NCBI RefSeq assembly: GCF_024139115.2
Contig: NW_026943176.1
Coordinates: 266,859-330,858, forward strand
Source of the DNA: Armigeres subalbatus
Lineage: Eukaryota > Arthropoda > Insecta > Diptera > Culicidae
DNA: 64,000 bases
Reading direction: 5' to 3'
Shown here: positions 56,207 to 64,000 of the stretch, in pieces
Layout of the letters: every line of letters begins with the position of its first letter
Numbering within the stretch: the first letter of the stretch is position 1
The notes under the pieces: generated by a model
Told to the model about the DNA's origin: nothing
Databases searched by the model: none
What the model saw: only the letters and a program-made list of their open reading frames with translations
Translations under genes and position numbers: made by a program

Positions 56207-57606
56207 CTTATACCTGTTCGCGTGACCAACATCTAATTTGCTTGGACATAGCTGCCACAGTACCGGTACTATAAGTGTCAAACGGCCAAGTTATAGTCTA
56301 TTCAGATTATGCCATTTATGATCATAAATATCATAATAAACAACAACCTTATGCCATCCCCATACATTCAATTTTCTTTCTCCGCTTTAACACGATATTT
56401 ATTACGATAAATAATCTAATCGTAATCTGAATAGGCTATTAAGCTTATTGAAGCATATTTTGGCAGAATAATTTCAATGGTTACTGCGCCACCAACGTTC
56501 TTTCTATTACTGTTTTACTGTAAAAACCCTCGGAAAATGCTTCGGATATTTTTTTTAAATTCCTTGGGATTTTTTAGGAACTCATTCAAAAGTATCTTAA
56601 GCAAAACTTTAGAGGAGTTTTTCCGGATATTTTGCTTTTAAGAATTCTGTGGAAATACTTCGAGAATACCTTTAGAAACTTCTTTGAAAAATCAAAAATC
56701 AATTCGGGAATCCTTCGGCTATTCTTTCCTTTGGAAAAAATACTTCACAAATCACTCTAAACTTTTTTCTTGACGTAGGACTACGTCTGTGTTTTCTATA
56801 TTGGGGTACACTTTACGATTGCGAAAATCGGGGACCGTCACGAAAATATGATAGACTTTAAACTTTAATATCTAAGCCGTTTCTCGATGGATTTTCAATT
56901 TTTTTGGACCATTCGATCAAGGATGAGTCAACGCTTCTTTGTATTTATATGAAAAGACTGAATTTTAACTATTTATTATCGAAAATTGATAAAAAGTTTA
57001 GAAATAGGTCAACCAACCAATCACGTACATGCATCACTAGCACAGACATCAAAAATCAATCACTTGCGGGTTTGGATCTAATCCTCAGTGTGAACAATAT
57101 TTTACGCAGAGCAGACGTATCAAAGCGATCGCAGCGGAGCGGACACAGCATCACGGAGGCGCTAATGACATTTTCAAAGGAAATCCATCGCATTGGTGGT
57201 GGTGCTCGATATGTTGCTGCAGATCATTCAACCTCAACGAACCAGAATTTCATATGAAGAAAAGGTTGACCATAAAAATAGCACTGTGGCGATCCCGCAC
57301 CGCCAGTGCCAGTGCCGATGCTGAAAATTTATTACAAATTGTGGTGTCAGTTAGTTGGAAAGGAACATTGGGAAAAGAAAATTGGTTCTTCTCAGGACCA
57401 ACATTTTATGAAAAGAAAGAGTTAATTGCGAAAATGGACTGTTTCGGTGGGATCGGGTTTGGCGTGGTAAATTGGTTGCTGTTAGTGATTCCATCCATTC
57501 AAATTCACTACATCATCTCCCTCCGACGCGCTATCAAATTCGCTATTTACGATTGAGTTTTGCATTTTGAAGAAATTTTATTTCGGATAGTCGGATCAAC
57601 CTTTTG

Positions 57607-57635
57607 TATAAAATCAATGAAGACGCCACCTCAGT
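57607..57635 (+). promoter_or_regulatory. possible Pol II core promoter (TATAAAA + TCAGT)
   Basis: TATAAAA at 57,607-57,613 and the arthropod initiator TCAGT at 57,631-57,635 are about 26 bases apart, a little short of usual. The same pair recurs in the next unit at 58,491-58,519. Inference only. Confidence 0.3.
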
Positions 57636-57837
57636 GGAAACTTTCTACAGCAACCACCCATCGGTGAACGTCGCTCGGACAGACAGATGGCAAGAGATAA
57701 TAATTGGTAATATGGAAAAACTTCGTCTTGAGTGAAATTTCTGTTGTTATTCCTCGTAACAATGCACATCTAAGATAAACTACATCTCATAACCAAATTC
57801 AGAATCGAGAAAATTTCATAGGATTCTTAGAATTTGT

Positions 57838-58097
57838 CATTCTTCGAACGGTCCGTTGTCTGCGGAATCTCGATCGAAATGGCTCGCGCGCGCCGAAAAG
57901 CAGCTTTCTTATATCTAATGAAGTAATTCCATCAGCCCCGCCCCTTCATTAATCGTTGAGTGCACATTATATTTACACCCATATCAGATCACAAAGGGGC
58001 GGGGCTAACGAGCTTAATTTATTAAATACAAAAAAGCTGCTTTCCGGCGCGCGCGATCCATTTTAATCGGGATTCCACAGAGAGCGGTTCGACATTC
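57838..58097. mobile_element. 260-bp GC-rich foldback within tandem unit 1
   Basis: The arms run from CATTCTTCGAACGG through ATGGCTCGCGCGCGCCG and AGCCCCGCCCCTT, and their inverse ends at 58,097. Each arm carries an inward ATG that could encode a 15-residue M-x-RARRKAAFLYL peptide, a symmetry effect of the palindrome. Confidence 0.8.
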
Positions 58098-58721
58098 AAT
58101 GCAGCGGAGCGGACACAGCAGCACTGAGTGGGTGGCAATGCTGAAAAAATATTTCAAATTTTGGAGGCTTAGCGAAAAATCATCGAGTGGCGGTCGGACA
58201 GTTGCAACGCAAGGTGTCGACAAGCGATTGGATGCAGTTAGTTATTGGAAAGGCGCATTGGGAGAAGAAAATTGGTTCTTCTCAGGACCAACATTTTATG
58301 GAAAGAAAGAGTTAATTGCGAAAATGGACTGTTTCGGGTTTGGCGTGGTAGCTTGGTTGCTGTTAGTAATTCCATCCATTCAAATTTACTGCATCATCTC
58401 CCTCCGACGCGCTATCAAATTCGCTATTTACGATTGAGTTTTGCACTTTGAAGAAAGTTTATTTCGGATAGTCGGATCAACCTTCTTATGTATAAAATCA
58501 ATGAAGACGCCACCTCAGTGGAAACTTTCTACAGCAACCACCCATCGGTGAACGTCGCTCGGACAGACAGATGGCAAGAGATAATAATTGGTAATATGGA
58601 GAAACTTCGTCTTGAGTGAAATTTCTGCTGTTATTCCTCGTAACAATACACATCTAAGATAAACTACATCTCATAACCAAATTCAGAATCGAGAAAATTT
58701 CATAGGATTCTTAGAATTTGT

Positions 58722-58976
58722 CATTCTCCGAATGGTCCGTTGTCTGCGAAATCCACATCGAAATGGCTCGCGCGCGCCGAAAAGCAGCTTTCTTATATCT
58801 AATGAAGTAATTCCATTAGCCCCGCCCCTTCATTAATCGTTATGAGTGCACATTTTATTTACACCCATATCAGATCACAAAGGGGCGGGGCTAACGGGCT
58901 TAATTTATTAAATACAAGAAAGCTGCTATTCGGCGCGCGCGAGCCGTTTTGATCGGGATTCGGTTCGACATTCGAT
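58722..58976. mobile_element. GC-rich foldback within tandem unit 2
   Basis: Same arms and position as 57,838-58,097, with a few changes (for example GCGAAATCCACATCG). The hairpin was therefore present before the units were duplicated. Confidence 0.8.
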
Positions 58977-60210
58977 GCAGCGGAGCGGACACAGCAGCAC
59001 GAAGGCGGTCGGACAATTTCAACGCAAGGTACTGTCAAGCGTTTGGATGCAGTTAGTTATTGGAAAGACGCATTGGGAAAAGAAAATTGGTTCTTCTCAG
59101 GACCAGTATTTTATGGAAAGAAAGAGTTAATTGCGAAAATGGATTGTTTCGGCGGCATCGGGTTTTGCGTGGTAGCTTGGTTGCTGTTAGTGATTCCACC
59201 CGTTCAAATTAATTGCATCATCTCCCTCCGCCGCGCTATCAAATTTGCTAGTTACGATTGAGTTTTGCACTTTAAAGAAAGTTCATATCGGATTGTCGGA
59301 TCAACCTTCCTTTGTATACATAAAGACCTGGAGGAGAAATAAGCAGAATCAGAAGTGGCGTGAAACCAAACACAAATATATTTATATGCAACGTTTGGTC
59401 TTCGCCCGCGATGTAAGCGTTCGTGGCAAAGTAAGGATTGTGATGTCCCCGACTGAAAGCCAGTCGAGTGGCTTCAGCGGCCAATGAGTCATGTTAATTT
59501 CACGGTTAGAGACTCAAAGTCCATCCAACTAGGAACAACTATTCGACTTCTTGATTCAGTTGGCCTCCGAGCAGTTTGCTCAATGTTAATAAAACGACAC
59601 AAATTATTATGGCAAATACTATCAATTTCGAATAGCTACGTAGTCCTACGTCACCTTTGCGTACAACCCGATTGGGCTGCACCTTTGAGTTTTTTGAAAA
59701 TCTTTCGGGAATTTCTTTTAAGAAACCATATGAAAAATAGTCCGGAAATTTGTTTTGAAATTCTTCCGGGAATTCTTTTCGGTTTTCATCTTGGAAATAA
59801 TTTAGAAAATTGCTAATCATTCCTATGGACATTCTTTTAGTGATTTCTATGAATAATTCCTTGGAAAACTGATCCCGGAATTCCTTCGGAAGTTCCTCCA
59901 GGAATAACTTCGAAATATCCTTACTAATTTAGTATTTTTTAATATATTCCTAAAGAATTTCCGAGGGAATTCTCAAAAGAATTTACAAAGCAATCCCTAA
60001 TTGATTTCTCGAATAAATTCCTAGATTTCGTCAAGAATAGCTTCGGAAATTCTCAAGTAATTCTTCTGAAGATGGCAAAACGTTTTTTGCGGAACACCGA
60101 TTAACGTTCACTTCATTTTTAATATGTAGATTAGATTGGTATATTATTTCAAATATTTGTAAGGATTTTTTTTAATCTTTTGAGAGAATTTCACTCATGA
60201 TCACCGGGTA

Positions 60211-60436
60211 CCATCGTGCGGGGCTTCTTTTGAAAAATCAGGGGCTACTTTGGACATTTTAAAACAAGAATTATAACGAAAATTACTATAAAATTGTCAT
60301 TATTACCAATCGGTTGTCTTGTTGATAGTTGGATGGCAACTTTCTGTATCAAATTTGGTATTTTTTCTGTTTATTTTTTTCAAAAAATCAAAAATCCAAA
60401 GTAGCCCCCGGAATCAAAAGAAGCCCCGCACGACGG
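60211..60436. mobile_element. Tc1/mariner-type MITE, TA target
   Basis: TA (60,209-60,210 and 60,437-60,438) flanks a 226-bp element with ends CCATCGTGCGGGGCTTCTTT and AAAGAAGCCCCGCACGACGG (reverse complement CCGTCGTGCGGGGC...). An inner GGGGCTACTTTGGA is also inverted. Copy A of the host repeat (about 20,248) has no insert. Confidence 0.85.
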
Positions 60437-60480
60437 TATTGAAATTTCCCTGATTATGTCAGGAATTCCCTCACAGCAAA

Positions 60481-61660
60481 TAGTTTTGAAAATTCAACGA
60501 CGTGTAAAATTGCAGCTAACCCTTTCAAACGAATGAACATTCAATATTCTATTCATTTTGATTGAATTTTACAAGCAAGAGCAGTTTAAATTTATTTCGA
60601 TTTAAGAGAACAGTGAGATCGATTGAATGTTACGTTTATTTGCATGTTCCAAATATGTGCATGAAAATACATTTAAAATCACAACATATTTTTATCTGTG
60701 CTGATAATTCCAGGTTATTTCCAGGTGGGGAGAAATTCCCTGACAATTCCAGGTTTTTTCCAGGTAAAAGACACCCTGAATCTTAGATGCACTAATCTTC
60801 TTCTTAGATGCACTAATATGTAATATTATTATGTCTAAATAAGTTTGAAAATAATGAGAGAATTTATATTCATCTAAAAATATTCTTCTTTACTATAAGA
60901 AACTGCTAAGGATTTTCCAACAATATTTACGTAAACAGTCTGTGGTAAATACGGCGGAGATGATGTCGTATTCTTATGTGCTGAACGACAAAACGAAAAC
61001 GTTTTGAATATTCATTAGATCATCTTTAAGTCTTCCAACATAAGTCCTTGGCGCCAATACATATCTATTGTAGTATTGTATGGTCTCCGTATATGAAAGC
61101 ATATGAGGATCAAAAGCAATTTCTTCTACACCCAGTTCTTCTTTTACACAAAAAATCAAAGAAAATTCAGGTGGTATTTAAAAAGTTGTGAAAAATCAGT
61201 TTAACCGAGAAATTAAAGAATATCAACAGTGTTAAAAAAATGGGTGAATATGCTTTACACAAATTAGGGTGACAACGTTCCCACTTCCGTCGTACGAGGC
61301 GCGCTGTATGCTTATAGATATACAATCATTGAAAAAGCGTCGTGAGAATCAGAATTGTGAAGCAATTGATTTAGCCATGCCTCGTATGAGCCTAAGAAAA
61401 TATTTTAGGAGTATGAGTTACAATAGATTCTATTGAATAGAACATAGTTATAAGTTTTTCAATGTAGTCCACATTATGTTTGACGGAATAAATAAATAGA
61501 GTAAATCGCTACTTGGGCCTATGGACCCGATTCCCGGCTCACTGCACAGAAATCTAATGTTTTATACTGTTTGGAGGCGTATGTTTATGATTGATAATTT
61601 AAAAAAAGTCTCCCATTTTATCTCGAACATTACTCAATATTTTTCAACCATTTATTTTAC
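60481..61660. other. no gene recognised
   Basis: AT-rich sequence with short open frames only. No repeat ends or RNA genes were identified. Confidence 0.4.
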
Positions 61661-61665
61661 TCCTA

Positions 61666-61800
61666 CAGTCGACTCTCTACATCTCGATGTTCTATATCTC
61701 GATATCTCTCCCTATCTCGATAGATTCCTCGGCCCGTTCAATCTAAATACATTTTGGCATTCTACATCTCGATAACCTCCCTATCTCGATGTGTTCTGAT
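61666..61800. mobile_element. pogo-like transposon end
   Basis: TA followed by CAGTCGACTCTCTACATCTC and several (C)TATCTCGAT repeats resembles the subterminal repeats of pogo/Tigger-type elements. No right end or transposase is visible. Confidence 0.4.
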
Positions 61801-61983
61801 CATATATTGTTCTGGATTAACTCTCTCTATGTCAAATTTTTAGACTACTAGAGCATATTCGGACAATAACAAACATATCATCAACAATAAATGCCAATTG
61901 TGGAGAGGCGACTGTAATTGGTCCAATTATAGAAAATAAAAATGTAGATTTCAAACTTTCGTTCTTCGTTGCAATACCACTAA

Positions 61984-62114
61984 GGCCGATGACATACTCA
62001 CGCGTGTGCGTGCGCGAACGCGTCCAAGACAAAAGAAATTCTCTTGCTGATATTCTGCTTTACGAGTGCTTGGACGCGTTCCGCATCGCTCGACGCGTCA
62101 GTATGTCATCGCCC
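61984..62114. mobile_element. MITE, TIR GG(C/G)CGATGACATACT, TAA duplication
   Basis: TAA flanks both ends (61,981-61,983 and 62,115-62,117). The ends are GGCCGATGACATACT and AGTATGTCATCGCCC. The inner arms are rich in CGCG, including ACGCGTCCAAG/CTTGGACGCGT. A 3-bp TAA target fits PIF/Harbinger. From 62,118 to 62,740 no gene is seen. Confidence 0.82.
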
Positions 62115-62743
62115 TAAGCCAGAGTGATTTTTTTCACTTTTACAGAACGGTATAGCATAGCATAGCATATGTGATTGTACAAATCGTGGGTGGCTATACA
62201 ATGCTCAATTGAGCAATCTACTGTATATTGTCGCAAATTGATACTTGGGATTAGTACCTTTTCCTATACAGTAGCAGTTGTATACCTGGCCACGTCCTTA
62301 CAATCACGGAAGGAAGGGAAGGAATGTTAGTTCAACATCTACTAGTGAAGGTGCAGGGAACCCATACTACCTTCATAGATGTCTCGGAAGGAAAATTTGT
62401 GTTAGTGGATAAGGTGAATAATAGGGAGCTCTATTCGACAATATAGAGCGTTTGTCAATAACAGTATATGCTGAAAAAATAATAATAAAATATATTCATC
62501 AATTTACTTACGAACCGTCCAAAGGAGGACAAAGTAACCTGGATTTTACAAATGTTTCGCATTTTATACAAAACACGCACACTTATTCACCGAACATTAT
62601 AATCAGAACCAAAAACTCGGATTTTACGAATGCTCTAAATCCTACCTGAAACACGTCCGATCACGCACCAATTGTTTACTCACTCGGCCTCGCGAACTAT
62701 CTGCTTACTGAGCAGAAACACGACAAAACAAGCACTGACGGTC

Positions 62744-62937
62744 GCGCAATGCAGAACACAAATTTTCGGCAAATCGCGCGATCGTTCTGCTGTCCGAAAC
62801 AAGAGCCAACACGCACTGAACTGATTAACTTTATTACCGGCCGCGCAATGCAAAACACAAATTTTCGACAAACCGCGCGATCGTTCTGCTGTCCGAAACA
62901 AGAGCCAACACGCACTGAACTCTTTCACTTTTACAGA
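62744..62937. repeat. two-copy tandem repeat, 99-bp period
   Basis: GCGCAATGCAGAACACAAAT (62,744) and GCGCAATGCAAAACACAAAT (62,843) start two copies. Both include GCGCGATCGTTCTGCTGTCC and AACACGCACTGAACT, with only a handful of differences. The region 62,940-63,368 shows no gene. Confidence 0.88.
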
Positions 62938-63369
62938 ACGGTATCATCAAATAAACACCTACCGCCTATCGCCACAGTACTCATTAAAATCATTGCTTGA
63001 AGCTGTTAATCACCACACCATAATGCTAAACTAACGCACTTCAATCCTATCTATTTGTTTGAAGCCCAAGAACTTGCTAAAACTTATATAAACATATTAG
63101 AATACATTTAACAATGTTTCCTCAAACCGAACAAAAAATCACCTCGGCTCAAGAACTTCTAGCCGCACCGTGCTGCCAAAAGGCCAGGAGCCTTTTTTAG
63201 TATTAAAATACTCCTCCATCGTTAATGGGACAACAGTCTAATACGTTAACGCTATCATGTTATTTATAATTCTCTTGGATTTCAAAAATTTGAACAAAAT
63301 ACTGTTTTAAAGTGCTTGGAAGGAATTTGGATGAGTGAATATATCTTCTCAACCAAATAAAAATTAATA

Positions 63370-63514
63370 GGGGGATTCACTTAACGGCGTAGGTTGCTGT
63401 GTATCTGTTTATGGAAATGTTTCATAGGCGATTTGAAATATGTCCCTTGTGAATGAGTGTGAAACATTTCTATAATCAGATACGCAGCAACCTACGCCGT
63501 TAAGTGAATCCCCC
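63370..63514. mobile_element. MITE, TIR GGGGGATTCACTTAACGGCG, 5-bp duplication TAATA
   Basis: GGGGGATTCACTTAACGGCG at the left and its inverse at the right. The arms continue through TAGGTTGCTG-GTATCTG. TAATA flanks both sides (63,365-63,369 and 63,515-63,519). Confidence 0.85.
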
Positions 63515-63519
63515 TAATA

Positions 63520-64000
63520 TAAAAATTATTATCATCACGTTGTCGTGGAAACTGCATATTTTTGTTTACGTTGCATTTTCTACCGTCCCGAGAGATAATG
63601 AGAGATTAAGTAGATGAGAGATTGAGTGAAAATCGCTTATGCTAGAAATTGAATTGAAGTATGTCGGAAAAGCAAGGGCTGTGACTGAATACGTGATACA
63701 CTCAAAAAAGCTTTTTCAAACGATGTTTAGCAAGAATAGCTATTTTTTAAGCAGAAGTGAACCCGTTGCAGTATTACACGGCCTACAACATTCAGGAAAA
63801 GTTGCTTCATGTCATAAATATCAACTGAATAATGCAGTCGTACGCATGTTAGGCCGGGAATGGGGAAAGAAACCCTAATAAGCAAAGAAAAATTATGCAA
63901 TAATTTTAATGAGGTTCATCACCCAATAAAATATAACAGTTTTAGAGCATAAAGTAGGGAAAGAGGCAGTTGTGGGTACCCTTTTGTCTTTACTGCATAA
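63520..64000. other. end of window; one unrecognised open frame
   Basis: A 79-codon plus-strand frame (63,639-63,878) has no motif I know and no repeat character. It could be chance or an exon cut by the window end. Confidence 0.3.

Larger units (their letters stand above)
57131..59270 (+). repeat. three tandem units of about 0.88-0.97 kb: ORF, promoter-like block, hairpin
   Basis: Each unit starts GCAGCGGAGCGGACACAGCA (57,131; 58,101; 58,977). It then has an ORF ending at a TGA (57,556; 58,437; 59,261), then TATAAAATCAATGAAGACGC, then a GC-rich hairpin. The third unit stops soon after its ORF. The ORFs share ENWFFSGP-FYGKKELIAKMD, a hydrophobic WLLLVIP stretch and ISLRRAIKFA-YD. Between copies the frame is kept, and a 6-base loss in copy 2 is in frame. 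Many changes alter residues, so selection is not shown. I know no family with this sequence. Confidence 0.8.
56773..59655. mobile_element. insertion with ends GACGTAGGACTACGT / ACGTAGTCCTACGTC
   Basis: The left end GACGTAGGACTACGTCTGTG is inverted at the right as TAGCTACGTAGTCCTACGTC. The following CACCTTTGCGTACAACCCGA, absent from copy A, may belong to it too. Inside are three tandem units (57,131-59,270). The left end resembles the minus-strand element ending at 36,513. The superfamily was not recognised. Confidence 0.6.
56211..60480 (+). repeat. interspersed repeat, copy B (partner of 18,236-20,330)
   Basis: Same blocks and order as copy A. It is longer because of an insertion of about 2.9 kb (about 56,773-59,655) and a 226-bp MITE (60,211-60,436). 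It lacks the two MITEs of copy A. Confidence 0.7.

Noticed and set aside
57838..58097. GC-rich hairpin as a terminator, or histone-type 3' stem-loop
   Set aside because: The arms are over 110 bp with an AT-rich loop and lack the histone stem-loop consensus; a foldback element fits better.
62680..63000. Overlapping open frames on both strands
   Set aside because: They are by-products of the 99-bp tandem duplication, with no coding signature.

Overview
The window looks like nuclear DNA of a culicine mosquito, most probably Aedes. The evidence is short GT-AG introns in the few real genes, a tRNA-derived SINE of the Feilai type at 26,312-26,592, RTE, Jockey-like and LOA-like LINE remains, a Ty1/copia element, and dozens of foldback or MITE elements nested in each other. 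The species call is inference, because no search could be run.

I can support three host genes. A vaccinia-related kinase (VRK/NHK-1/ballchen family) lies on the minus strand at 3,956-7,031 in five exons, with one apparent single-base frameshift. TRMT112, the small shared subunit of several methyltransferases, lies on the plus strand at 43,109-43,741 in three exons. The two last exons of an unrecognised gene with GPN/KG-type repeats lie on the minus strand at 53,837-54,271. A fourth, weaker candidate is a small spliced ORF at 37,647-39,803, split by a 1.5-kb transposon.

Layout: 1-3,950 is repeats and MITEs, followed by VRK. 8,450-20,330 holds a Jockey-like LINE with a foldback in its 3' end, an RTE LINE, and one copy of a ~2-kb repeat. 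20,330-24,180 is mostly unique sequence that may be promoter or 5' UTR. 25,100-32,600 is dominated by arrays with a ~24-bp period, including a 1.55-kb minisatellite open in all six frames. 32,950-42,730 is a dense field of foldback elements; several enclose small intron-containing ORFs, and a triple tandem MITE lies at the end. TRMT112 follows. 45,540-50,740 is a broken copia element with further insertions. 50,790-52,690 has LOA-like LINE and mariner relics and another 24-bp array. The unrecognised gene comes next. 56,211-60,480 is a second copy of the 18-20 kb repeat, with three tandem promoter/hairpin/ORF units inserted in it. The end is MITEs.

The window contains two pairs of paralogous repeats whose copies differ by transposon insertions. 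This gives filled/empty-site evidence for several MITE families without any outside data. The most interesting unexplained structures are the palindrome-bounded spliced ORF cassettes (36.9-42.2 kb), the tandem units at 57.1-59.3 kb, and the 24-bp minisatellite inside an inverted repeat.
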